A stretch of DNA of 64,000 nt. Source: Ilyonectria destructans (lineage: Eukaryota; Ascomycota; Sordariomycetes; Hypocreales; Nectriaceae). Position 1 is the first letter of the stretch. The number at the start of each line of letters is the position of its first letter. Where the stretch lies: NCBI GenBank assembly GCA_020740775.1, contig JAHEWK010000002.1, positions 2,232,001 to 2,296,000 of the forward strand. Reading direction: 5' to 3'. The notes beneath the pieces are model-generated. The model ran no database searches. It was not told where the DNA came from and saw only the letters and a list, made by a program, of their open reading frames with translations. Positions 34,653 to 45,449 of this stretch are shown here, piece by piece. The translations under genes and the position numbers were made by a program.

Positions 34653-35909
34653 ATTCACAACTCCCTTCCTCTAGCTCTGCGGGAAGACTATGGCGGATGT
34701 TCACAACATTGTGTGCGCACCGCCATAGAGACCGGGCAAGAAGGACAAGGAGAGTGGGGGCCGATATGCCAAATGTGCAAGCCAGGAGAGGACGCTTGCG
34801 AGAGCGAAGAGAAGGCGGCGGGGGCCCAGAACGAATATTAAGGGCCACAACTGAAGAGGCAAAGGGACAGAGTAATGGGGCGAAGGGCTGAGCCCAAGAT
34901 GTGTAGTTGTGGCCAAAGCCCTCCGGTCTGCACGCAAGCTACGAGATAAGAGGTGTTTCCTATGGGAAGCGCTAGAAGCAGTCTAATAAGAGGACCTCGC
35001 CTCAAATTATAATTTGCACTGTCCAAGGCACAGTCTACCTCTCACCGAACGTGCCGGGAGACTGCAGGAGACTATGGCAACCCAGGTAGCAGTAGGGGAG
35101 GCAGCCCGTTGCCTTATGAGGCGGAATCAATCCCTACAGGTCGGTTTGCCAGAGAGTTGAAAATCATGCGGGTGACCTGTATGTGGTTCTTGAATTCCAA
35201 TACTGCTCCACAGCGCGCAAGAGAGCTCGGAGGCAGCAAAACACTACTTCGATGGCCACATTTGGAGGTTCCGGTGGCTTACAGATATAATTCTATCAGC
35301 GTTGGGCATCAATCATGCCTAAATAATGTGTTTTGCTTTTTGGAAAACACGATTGACTTGAAAATCACGCCATGACGGACAAAACACAATCTCTGAGGGT
35401 GTCGAGGAAGTGCAACTCGGCTCCTAGTGCGGGGGGCTCACCACCAAATACGGCTTCGCGGCCGAGGCTGGGACGCGCATGGGTCGGCTGTTTGTAAATT
35501 CCAATTGAGCTGATGACGTGGCACAGCCCACATGCAGGTGGTATCACACCCGGCCTGGGCAACAATTGAGGCTGTCTTACGTTAATCTTTAGGCTGAGGG
35601 GTGATGTCATGAGACGGAAGACGTTTTCAGAGCTGAGGCGACATCTTGCCTCTGAACAGGACACAAATACAAGGTCCGGTGCCTCCATATTGACTGAAAT
35701 GGGATATTCGAGTTTCCATGGGAGAAACGCTTTGCATCTCCTCACTTCCTTCGTTTCTTCTTCCATGAAGTGGTCCTATGAGTGCCCCCGCCTTCGCCAT
35801 ATCATTTCGCAACTCTTCACGAGCGTGTGAGTTTCCCTTGCCGCCTACCAAGCTTAGGGCATAAAACCTTACCAGTGAGCTGAATTGTACATAATAGGCC
35901 GTGAGGGAG
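34653..35909. other. Shared upstream region of two head-to-head retropepsin-like genes
   Basis: 1.25 kb. A possible extra first exon for the right-hand gene starts at 35765: an ATG followed by 20 codons, then a GTGTGA donor and an AATAG acceptor before 35898. This is unproven. Minus-strand ORFs at 34483-34937 show a hydrophobic stretch but no family. Confidence 0.4.
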
Positions 35910-37049
35910 ATGCCAGACACCAGGGTCATCTCAGTGACACAATCATGGCCTTTGCCTTACGATGATGGCGTCGGCGGGGGGGATCCCCCACTGGTCCAGC
36001 ATCAAGACGGGACCTCAATTCAAGCTCGGGCGCGGTTCGATGAGAAACAAGAAAATAATTGCATCTCGGACTCGTTCGCGAAATTGCTGCTCAACGGCCT
36101 AAAGTTGGGGTCTGCTATGGGCATCAGGTGGAGGGGCTCGAAGACTGACCAGACGCTGGAAACGACTTATCTCAAAATAATCCCAAAGATGGAATGCGAT
36201 CTCATTATCTTTAGGACGTCCTTCTCGGACTATATGGATAGGAAACTTACCCAAGAATGGTTGCGTTGGACGACGTTGAATCCCTTTGGATGCATGCCAG
36301 ACCTGTTCAGTCCCAAAGTTAACGAGGAAGTAACTAGTAATGGCCACAAAGATCGTCATCAATGCGACAACTCCTCAGTCCTGTTGAAGGATGTGCAGGA
36401 GTCGAGCCCTTGGGACGCACGCCAACTATCACACATTCAGTCAACTGCCGCTAGTCATGGCGTCCACTTTATGAACACGGAGACCATCGAAGATCTCGCT
36501 CCTCTTTTCCCACAACTCATCTCAGGCTCCTGGCCAAGGCAAGATCCTACCCATACTCTTCAAGGAGAGGTTGATGAGAATTCTACATCCTCCAGCAACA
36601 GTTCAGCTTGGGAATCCGCGACTGATGTGTCTGGGTCCGGCGAGGAATGGTCGACCGGCACTAGCCAAAGGACATTGTGCCTGACCCCTCCTGAGAGATT
36701 AGTCTCACTGAAGCCGCCTCAATTCAGCCTAGAGTCGGCTCCTGCAACATGGGATACTCGGGGCGTCTCTAACACCCAGGGAGTCTTCGCAGAGAGTGAT
36801 CTTCGAAGCCGGACAACCCTTGCAAATGGGCCGTCTGATAGCCAGCCTTTTGACAAAGCTGACTACCCTGAGAGAGACCAAAATGAACAAGACTTGAACA
36901 AACCCCGCGTCATGTTTGATCAAAGTCAACTGACAGATTTTAAAGACCATCCCGGTCACAAGGTCTGGGAATGGGATATGGAGAGAGAACGGTGGCGGAG
37001 ACGGGGAGGAACGACCGAAGCAGACTTGTTTCCTGATTTTTTTGCCTAG
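35910..37049 (+). CDS. Hypothetical protein with retropepsin-like remnant
   Basis: 379 aa from the first ATG of the open frame. An upstream exon starting at 35765 could add about 20 residues. Residues of about 35-120 resemble a retropepsin-like fold: IQARARFDEKQENNCISDSF corresponds to the catalytic-loop strand, and MECDLIIFRTSFSDYM to the closing D-L-I-I-G-type strand. The Asp is present but the following Ser/Thr-Gly is Glu-Lys, so an active protease is unlikely. The rest is Ser/Thr/Asp-rich and disordered-looking. The C-terminus, VWEWDMERERWRRRGG, is a tryptophan-rich W-x-W-D ending seen in many fungal hypothetical proteins of this kind. Head-to-head with the gene at 33693-34652. Function unknown. 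Confidence 0.6.
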   Translation: MPDTRVISVTQSWPLPYDDGVGGGDPPLVQHQDGTSIQARARFDEKQENNCISDSFAKLLLNGLKLGSAMGIRWRGSKTDQTLETTYLKIIPKMECDLIIFRTSFSDYMDRKLTQEWLRWTTLNPFGCMPDLFSPKVNEEVTSNGHKDRHQCDNSSVLLKDVQESSPWDARQLSHIQSTAASHGVHFMNTETIEDLAPLFPQLISGSWPRQDPTHTLQGEVDENSTSSSNSSAWESATDVSGSGEEWSTGTSQRTLCLTPPERLVSLKPPQFSLESAPATWDTRGVSNTQGVFAESDLRSRTTLANGPSDSQPFDKADYPERDQNEQDLNKPRVMFDQSQLTDFKDHPGHKVWEWDMERERWRRRGGTTEADLFPDFFA

Positions 37050-37273
37050 TTCGTCAATTTTGTTGTATTATGTCTGCAAGGTCTTTTAAATGACGACATT
37101 CTCTTTTGTCCTTTACATCCAGTAGATTTCTTCCTTGGAGGCATGCGAGCAGGCTCAGCAAGATTGCAACGCAGGCAGTATCTCACAAGCTAATAGTTAG
37201 AGGCGTGTTTTAGTTCGCATAAGCGTACACTCAAGAATGTCTAGTTCATTGCATCCTTTAATTTAGAGTATTG

Positions 37274-37321
<48 letters not shown>

Positions 37322-38062
37322 CGCCCATGAGCCTCGCACGCGTGTGATACGGTACCCTGATATCTAAATCACTATTAATTGCAGCATCTCTTATCAACTA
37401 TAGAAACATTGGTTTTAAACAATACTGTTATATTTTTAATAAATTGCTAGGCATTCATGATCCTTTCAGTTCGATTGGGATCAAATTTCATCCTTTCAAC
37501 ATGTTGCTGCCGCCCCCAGCACCCGCACAACCCTACCTAGGTATGGACCGACACTACGTTGGCTAAGGTGGTGAGTGCAGTGCACCCATACAGAATTTCT
37601 ACACCCGATGCGTGCAAGCAATATTCTTCATTTTATTCTTTAATTTCCTCTTCTTGGAGCCCGTGCCAAAATGGCAGTGGCAATTCGTGTCATAGGACAA
37701 CGGCGCTATCAGCATACAGCCACAGCAGTATGCAGCTAGTGAAACGACCCGCTAATTATGACTGACTGCTAGCTTTTCGCATCGCAACCCCGGATCCAAA
37801 TCTGCCTAGAAAGCTGTAAAAGCTCAAGCATGACAGCGCGGGTGACTCATTCTTCCATAATCATGAGATTAGCTTGACTCAACAAGGCTGAGCCCAGGCC
37901 AAACAGCGTCTGTGTACCTGGCGCTAGTTGCTGATCCACCTGGCGGCGGCGATAATCAAGCCGACCTGTTTCGAGACTAAAAGAGAATCCGAATCCCGTC
38001 GTTTTCTATTTTCGAGATGCTCATGCTACAAATTTACACAACATTACACACCAAATCAGAAC
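37050..38062. other. AT-rich intergenic region with microsatellite
   Basis: 1.0 kb, AT-rich between 37.2 and 37.5 kb, no gene seen. Includes the AC repeat listed separately and the F-box gene leader. Confidence 0.5.
37276..37316. repeat. (AC)n dinucleotide microsatellite
   Basis: Uninterrupted AC/CA run of about 20 units. It is the longest perfect simple repeat in the window and is expected to vary in length between strains. Confidence 0.97.
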
Positions 38063-39995
38063 ATGGACAGGACATCTCTGGGAAGTCTCCCGGATGATCT
38101 CCTCCTCGACATTGTCGAATATCTCGACACGGCCCGCGACGTCGCCCACCTGGCCGCCTCGACAAGGCGCACACACAATCTCGTCCAGCAGGATGGCTGG
38201 CGCACATTTGTCAAGACTCGATTCCCCTCGCTAGATATTCCCGTCAACAGCCAGACAAGATGGAACTCCGTCGCAGATCGCGCCACCTATCTGGACCGGT
38301 GCTGGGACAAGCGCGGCTTTTGGATGAATGTGCTGCACGAGAAGCCGCCGCCGCAGCAGAGGGGCCAGAGGGGCCAGAGCGGGCAAAGAGGCCGGTTTCA
38401 ACAAAGGTTTCCGCGGGGCCAGTCAGTCTCTTTCCATGCCGTACTAGATGCTCGGCTATCTTCGAACCTGGAGGATGAGGTAATCGCGGCCGGAGTAGGA
38501 GAGAATCTCATGGTGCGGGTGAAGCCGCAAAACGGCAAACGTCCAGATGTCTGGCACCAACTCCAGGGCCAGACCCACGGCTACAAGGCCGGGAATGGCG
38601 ACGTGACTGCAGTGTCAGTCATGGAGCGAGACGGTCTTCCAATTGTTGCCGTGGGAAGGGCAAACGGCGACATCCAGGTCCTATCGGCCGAGGACGACTT
38701 CGCCCAGTCGCTCCAGAACCTGACGCTGGGAGACTCACAAGAACCAACCCGCGCGGCTGATCCTATGAGGAGGTCTCCAGGACAACAGGCTGTGTCATGG
38801 ACCGAATGGCAGCCCGAGTCAAATCTGCTTGCGAGTTGCAAAGGCTCCTTCTTGGCACTCCACAACCTCTCTGTAACCGATGCCACCGGCTTGGACCCAG
38901 TGGCGCATTACGACTTTTCGCAAGCGAGTGCCAATGGCGAAGCGTCTCTCGTACGAGGCGCCAAATTCATGAGCAAAGATGTCATCGCATGTGCCCTGGG
39001 TGGTACGCGTGAGCCGCTACGCTGGGGCAAACTCACTCCAACCGGTCTGGAGTTCCTCAATGCTTCGAGCAATCTGCGGGTCCTCGACGAGGCAGCCAAA
39101 CTCACAGATATTCGCATCGGCGAGAAGACAGCCATCCGAGCGATCGAGCCTGTTAGGGGCGGAGGAAGCGAGAATATGCTGCTGAGTGCCTGGGACGATG
39201 GCACATACAGGTACGTCTCCACGATTCAACCAACTGGCTTGTTAGTAACATCAGTACAGGCTCATGGATCTTCGCACGCCGTCAGCTCACGACGCCATCT
39301 ACCGCGATAGTTTCCAACCTTACGAAGCAGGAAGCTCTCTGCTGGTCTACGGCACCGAGCGTTTCGTCGCGGGGAGTACGACGGCCCCTGACCTTCGTCT
39401 CTTCGACTTCCGGTACCCAAAGGCATACAACCACACAACCGCCCTGCCATGCTCCACCGAATGGCCCTCGCCCAGCCAGCGAGACGACCGCAGCCTGTGG
39501 AAGCAGAACTGGCGGTCGGACTGGCGGTCTCCGCAGTGCGACTTTCAGAAGGGATCGCTGTGCGCCTGGCACGACCAGTCGAAGTGGGACTACTGGCGGC
39601 CGGATGCAACGATTCACATCGGCAGTCCTACCTATGACCGGATCTACTGCCTCAGAAAAACGTCGGACCTGTCAGACACCATTTACTGCGGTGTTCGCGG
39701 TGCCATTCTAGAGATGAACCTGCATCTCACCGAGGACGCCAGCTCTGCTCGCCCGGAGCAGAAATCACCGGCAGGATGGCGCATGGGACCACCCGCGGGC
39801 AAGATATCTCTGATTGAGACGGGAGACAACCTCATCCAGGCCCGGGAATGGGCCCTCCAGAACCGGGGCGTTCCCGAGTTGATTATGCAACAGCCGAAAC
39901 CACAGAGCTACGCCAGCTCGCCGGAGCAGGCGCGGCGGAATCGACTCGATTCGGCGTTTCACAGACCCCAGGATTTCGACCAAGTTACGGCATAG
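38063..39995 (+). CDS. F-box protein with probable WD/beta-propeller C-terminus
   Basis: Likely substrate receptor of an SCF ubiquitin ligase. Exons 38063-39210 and 39260-39995 give 627 aa. The F-box is at about residues 6-50 (LGSLPDDLLLDIVEYLDTAR, then DVAHLAASTRR). A Gln/Arg/Gly-rich linker follows near residue 100 (QQRGQRGQSGQRGRFQQR). The remainder looks like a divergent propeller: repeated strand patterns such as VTAVSVMERDGLPIVAVGRA, QAVSWTEWQPESNLLASCKG, LLVYGTERFVAGSTTAPDLR and IHIGSPTYDRIYCLRK. The target is unknown. The gene is convergent with nitronate monooxygenase, with fewer than 200 bp between stop codons. Confidence 0.85.
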
Positions 39996-40191
39996 TTTAG
40001 ACGAGGCAGCAAAGGGGAGGATGAATGATGATCTAGAGGATATCTTTTTGTTTGGCATCTAGACGATATATTTATAGATGGGATACAGGAATCCCTGCAA
40101 AGCCGCTCATAATGCGTCTAACAAAAAGCACAAACGACCCAGCTTTATTCGCGCCCAGTTTACAACCCGGGTATAATCATACAACAATACT

Positions 40192-41311
40192 CTATAGCTT
40201 CGACTCTGGCACAAGCAGAGCCAGTCTCTCCTTCAGAGTTTCCTCTGCTTCTTTCTCGATTCGCTTGACGAGGACGTCGCATGTGGGGATATCGTGAATG
40301 AGACCAATGACCTGTCCTGCTGTCCAGACCTGCAGAAGTTGTTAGTATCTGGGTATTCGGGAATCGTGGAAAGGGACCATGTTAGACTTACGCCATACTC
40401 CACATCACCGTTGATGAACACATCCTTGCCCCTCTTGCCGCTGACGTAGGGCGCAATCTCCTCAAACTTGCCGGTGGTGCTCTCCTTCTCGATCTTGAGT
40501 CCGTCGAGAGCCACCTTGTTCTTGTACAGACGGGTCGTGTTGGTCCAGCGGCGCATCAGCAGCGTGGTGTCGGTCTCCTGGGCGCGCACGATCTCCTCCT
40601 TGACCTTGATGTGTATGGGGGACTCGACGGTGGCCATGAAGCGGGTGCCCATGTTGATGCCGCAGGCGCCGAGGCACAGCGCAGCCGCCAGGCCGTGGCC
40701 GTCGGCGAAGCCACCGCTCGCGATGAAGGGCACCTTGAGCGACTGGCGCGCCCTGCTGAGCAGGATGAAGTTGGTGATGTCGCTCTCGCCGACGTGGCCG
40801 GCGCACTCGAAGCCGTCGATGCTGAGGAAGTCGACGCCGAGCTTAACGGCGCTCTGGGCGTGGCGGATGGTGGTGCACTTGTGCAGGATGGTGATGCCGG
40901 CCTTCTTGAGCTGGGTGATGACGGGGCCGGGCGAGTTTCCGGCCGTCTCGACGACGCGGATGCCCTCGTCGATGACGGTCTGGGCGAAGGCGGCGTAGTT
41001 CGGGGGCACCATGGACGGCAGCAGGGTGATGTTGACGCCGAAGGGGTTCGAGGTGAGGGTTCGGCAGCGGCGGATCTCGTCGCGGAGGGCCTCGGGCGTG
41101 GGGAAGATGAGGGCCGTGATGAGGCCCAGACCGCCGGCGTTGGAGACGGCTGAGGCCATCTCCGCGGTGCCGACGTGCATCATGCCGCCCTGGACGATGG
41201 GCACTGAATGGTGGTTAGCTTTTGGGGCATCCCGCACAACGCAGGGCAATGCGCGGGGGGTTGCGAACCTCGGATGCCCAGTCGGCGGGTGAGCTCTGTT
41301 GCGATAGGCAT
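40192..41311 (-). CDS. Nitronate monooxygenase (2-nitropropane dioxygenase family)
   Basis: FMN-dependent TIM-barrel enzyme that oxidises alkyl nitronates such as propionate 3-nitronate to aldehydes or semialdehydes, a detoxification role. Exons 41311-41269, 41203-40392 and 40329-40192 give 330 aa, the normal size. Motifs are the FMN-binding start VPIVQGGMMHVGTAEMASAV, NPFGVNITLLPSM, the active-site region SIDGFECAGHVGE with the catalytic-type His, SGGFADGHGLAAALCLGACG and NMGTRF. The C-terminal exon reads VWTAGQVIGLIHDIPTC and ends SKL, a canonical peroxisomal PTS1 signal (VPESKL). Peroxisomal location is therefore likely. Confidence 0.94.
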
Positions 41312-42244
41312 GATGGCGATTGTGGGTTGGTTGGAATGGGTTAGGTCGTTCTAGATGGTCTAAAGAATGCTAAAAACAGATGGTGATGGAAGGAGTTTTA
41401 TCACAGGCAACTCGAGGGGAACGCGTCAGAAACTTATGACACGGCTGAGGTCCGTCAGGTCAAGAACCGAACCGCCGAGGCAGTCCAGGCCAAGGGACAA
41501 AGGTGGTGAAGTCGTTACTGCGACCCGCCGACTGCCGAGGTTCGATCCCCACACAGTTAGTCCCCGCAGATCAAGCGTTCCCACTCTCACATGCGTTTTT
41601 AGGCCCAGTCCAACGCCGTCCAGGGGGGATGCGACTCTGGGGAAAGGAAGCCAAGCCAAGCCCGCACGTGTCATACGGGGACTCCATCACATGACGTTGT
41701 CGTGTGGCTCCAATGACCTCACACGCAATTCATACAGATGACCTCACACCTAAACAGTCACATTAAACAACGAACCAAATAAGCATCGTGAAAAATCAAA
41801 CTTTAACCCCTTCAAATCAAATACTTGGGGGCCCTGTTGTTTTAGCTCAGCTTAGCTAGCTACCTATACAGCGGGTGCCCTCCAGGCCAGTCCGCCTCGA
41901 ACCAGGCTCGACCACGGCCTCTTTCAAACAAACAAGTCCCATGGGTTTCCATCCAGAACGCCCTATCATACATAATACTCAATAAACCCTGAGTATGACC
42001 GTTTTCCTAGCTTCAAAGAGTCGCTTTATGTCACTAAAACAACCATGCCTCCCAGCGATCCTTCGACACTCCTGTAACTCTTGCCAAATACACCGACCCC
42101 CACCGTGAAAAATATTGACATCAGGCGTTAATTTCCATGGGTGATGCTGATACAGTCGGTTCGTTGGATCGTTCTCGTATCGTCTCTCATACCCATTCGT
42201 CCCATAAGTATCTCCGTACTCTTTGCGAACCACTGGGCTCCTCT
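41312..42244. other. Intergenic region nitronate monooxygenase / C2H2 factor
   Basis: 0.9 kb, nothing recognised. Probably holds the nitronate monooxygenase promoter and the 3' UTR of the transcription factor gene. Confidence 0.55.
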
Positions 42245-45200
42245 TTAACCGAGACCTGCCTCGGTCGCCATCCTGCCGGGCGGCGTCCTGTCTCTGGGCT
42301 TCTCAACTAAGTCGGCATATCCATCAAGACTGGCTCCCATCACTTTGACCATGTCGAAAATGTGGGTTCCCTTGAACGTCTCGGCCCAGAGCCGAACCAC
42401 TGCGCTCGCCAGCTGTCGAAGCTTGGTGCTGTCGCTCGTCGCTATTTCCATTTGCCCCGATCCCGAATTTCCACCCGATAGAGAAGGGTCGATCGGTACC
42501 GCAAACTCTGTTTCGTCAAGCATACGTCGCACCATCTCAAGCAGGTTCTTCTCTTCGGGAGAGACTGGGAGGTCGTTGGGTCCGATGGCAGCGAGTGTCA
42601 ACAACCACTTGGAAACAAGGATAGCGCACTCAATATTACACACTGGCAAATTAGGTTAGCACACTGGCTTTGATTCTCGCCGAAATGGTGTCACTTACGT
42701 GAGTGTTGGATGCTCCATTCGGCCGACTTGGTCCTGGCCACATAGTTGACACCCGCCTTCACCAGCATAGAGAGTGCATGTATCGCTTGGAAGACAGCCC
42801 GGTGCAATCTTAAGCTTCTCACTAGCAAAGGAGTCCGGCTCAGCGCTGACGCCACCAAGAGTGGGTCTCGGGTTTCGAGCGCCGTGGAGGGCGAGCCATC
42901 CGTGTATAGTCGAATGTATGCCAACCGAAGCAGCGCCGTCGCCGTAAAGTCTAGAGTGCCTCCTTCGATCGAGTCTGCTACGCTGAAATGTCCAGACTCC
43001 GCAGCTCGTAATTGGTGTTGGTCTTCGAAACTGGTCTGCCAAACCCGCAATGCCTGTGTTACTTCCTCGACATCCTCCGGCTTCATCGTTCGGTGAATAT
43101 CGTAAGGTAGCCCAGTGGCAAACGATGTCTGCTTCAGTAGGTAAATGTGCTGGATCAAGGCGTGAATGAGCACATGGCTTCCAAAGGACGACAGATGCGT
43201 TGGGAGTCCTTGGTTCGTACGACCAAACAGCCGAGAAAAGGCATCGTGGAAGGTCAGGTCCACACTCGGCGTCGACTGTCGCATTTCCTGCCATTGCCAA
43301 GCGCTCTCTGCTCTCCAAAGCTTCCCTCTCTGCGGTAGGTAAAGGTTCAGCTCCGACGTCAGTAGTAGTGGCGGCATGTTGTAAGCGATGCTGCAGAGGT
43401 TAAAGAAGCAGTAGGCGACAAGCTTAGTTCTAGTTGCTGTCTCAAGTCGGATCCACGTTTCCCAGTCGTTCACGGCGTTTTGGCTCGACTCTGCCACTAA
43501 ACCCTCCTCGCGGATTAGACTTGCTAGGTTACTTTGTAGTGAGAGTGCCTCATGGAGAATGGTCTTCACGCCCCAAAGGCCAACGGCAAACAATAACAGG
43601 ACAGCCTGAATGGTCTCGATTCGCGCTTGAGGTGTATTGGGGGAGCTACGCCACACTGGTTAGAGAGCCGAAAACTACAAAGGTGGAGGAAAACTTACTA
43701 AGGCTCCCGGTGGGTATCTTGTGTTGTTGGTCGCTCCGACTGTGCAGAGGCGAACGAATGCCGGTAAGTAGTATTGGGAGATGGCCTCGTAGAATGAGGG
43801 CTATATGCCGCGGGCGTTGGCAGTAAGGCATGTACTTCGGAAATACGTCTCCTGCGGATCTGTTCCATAGCAACAGCCTTGGCAGCGTACCAAAGAGCAT
43901 ATCCTCGATTCTTCTCAAATCGATACTGGGCACCCACGGCAAGAATTGCAAGGAGCAATTCAGGTGCAGTCTCCACAGGCGAGAAAGTTGGCAGGTGCAA
44001 AAAGGGCAGATGCTCGTGAAGCCCACCGATGTATCCCTCCAGGAATCTCGTCAGCGTATGACGAGAAGGGAAAACGAAGTCGTTTGGCAAGACTGAAGAA
44101 AACTCGTCCAGCCTGTTCTTGATGACTGTGTGATCCACTACCGAAATCCGGAGGGATGATGGTCGAGATGCCTCATCGTGACCACGAGTCGAAGGGTCCC
44201 CTGGATCACGTGCGTCCGAAGGCATGTTTTGGAATCGAGATGGGAAGAGAGAGGCGGGCTTTGAAGGGCGTCGTTGGGAAGCGATGCTTCCGGGGGGCCG
44301 GGACCACATACTCATTTGTTGATCGGGCTCGAAATGAGGAGGAAGGAAATGGGCGGAAGAAGAAAATTCGTCCAAGAAGAGGTTGTAGTCGTCATAGGAG
44401 CCATTCGACGGCTGAGGCACGTATCCAGGTCCCAGTTGCTGTCCCTCCTCTCGAGGCCGGTCTGAATAAGATATAATGGTGTCGCCATAGCTTTTTCTCC
44501 TGGTGTCAGTGGGCGAATGCTGCTGAGACGGATCGTTCGTCGAAGACTGCACAGGATTCCCCGAACTTGCGAGAGCTGCATCTGAAAGGAGATCGAGGTT
44601 ACAAGCACCAGGCCGTGTCGGGGCTCGTGCATCTTGGGGTCCTGAGGATACTGTAGGCGGAGGACCTGATACAGGATGAAACTGCGGTGGTGGCTGGGGT
44701 AATGACTGATGCATCGATTGCGGTCGGGGAGCGGCGTGATGGTGCAGACCCATGGCTTCAGTATCTATCTGGCCCTCTGATGCGGAAGTCTTGTGAGAGG
44801 TGGTAGAGGGATTAGAGGACAGCTTCCTCTGGCGGTTTCCCTCTTTGTTTCCTTCATTGAGATGAACCAGCTTCTCGTGTCGCACGAGAAGGTCCCTGAT
44901 GTCCATGTAAGCATATGAATGACTGAGGAACAGGGTGGGAGATGGTGGACCCCGGGTAGCCGAGGGAAGACAGTTGATGTAGAAAAGGAAACAAGGTGGT
45001 TGTGGAAGAGGGGATGAGTGAGTAGGTAGGTGAGTGAGTGGGTGAGTGAATGAGTAACCGAGCGGGTATATGAGTGAGGTGGGCGGGACGTTCGGTTGGG
45101 GACGGCGCAACAAAGTCAAGGCAGTTGAACGAGCCAGCACAACATACCGTCGTCCAAAGGTTTTCCCACAACGATCCCAGCCACAGGAAAAGGGCTTCTC

Positions 45201-45449
45201 CTTGGTGTGAGTGCGCTCATGTCTCTGAACGTGTTCCACTCGTCTGTATAGTGGCAGGACTTGTCAGCGTCAGGAGGCTTAGGCGGCGTAAAGGGGAAGG
45301 ACTCACCTGAAGCGCTTGCTACAGTACTTGCAAGGCAGCGTCTTTGGCTTCGGTTGACGAGGCTCTCCATGGTCCGGGCCGACGAGAGGCATCGAGGGGC
45401 CAGCCAGAGACCTCGGCGGCGGGCCCTCCATAGACTGGATGGCAAGCAT
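42245..45449 (-). CDS. C2H2 zinc-finger transcription factor with fungal_trans domain
   Basis: Nuclear DNA-binding regulator, target genes unknown. Five exons join to 926 aa: 45449-45307, 45243-45148, 44895-43699, 43645-42699 and 42642-42245. Two classical fingers sit at the N-terminus: Cys40-Cys43-His56-His60, and Cys68-Cys73-His86-His91, joined by a THTKEKPF linker. Each finger is interrupted by an intron. A Gln/Pro/Ser-rich region follows. From about residue 400 comes the fungal-specific regulatory domain (HLPFLHLPTFSPVETAPELL, LAILAVGAQYRFEKNRGYAL, VLLLFAVGLWGVKTILHEAL, LVAYCFFNLCSIAYNMPPLL, and others). The C2H2-plus-fungal_trans architecture is a filamentous-ascomycete class (AmdX/Klf1-like). 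The start is chosen at MLAIQSMEG; the frame is open further upstream. Intron 2 is long (252 bp) and contains a tetranucleotide repeat. Confidence 0.9.
45012..45076. repeat. Imperfect GTGA/GTAG tetranucleotide repeat in intron
   Basis: Runs of GAGTGAGTAGGTAGGTGAG and GTGAGTGGGTGAGTGAATGAG inside the 252-bp second intron of the C2H2 factor gene. The repeat creates several donor-like GTGAGT words on the plus strand. It has probably expanded this otherwise short intron. Confidence 0.8.

Noticed and set aside
41515..41560. GGTTCGATCC word like a tRNA B box
   Set aside because: The flanking bases do not form a 5-bp T stem and no A box precedes it.
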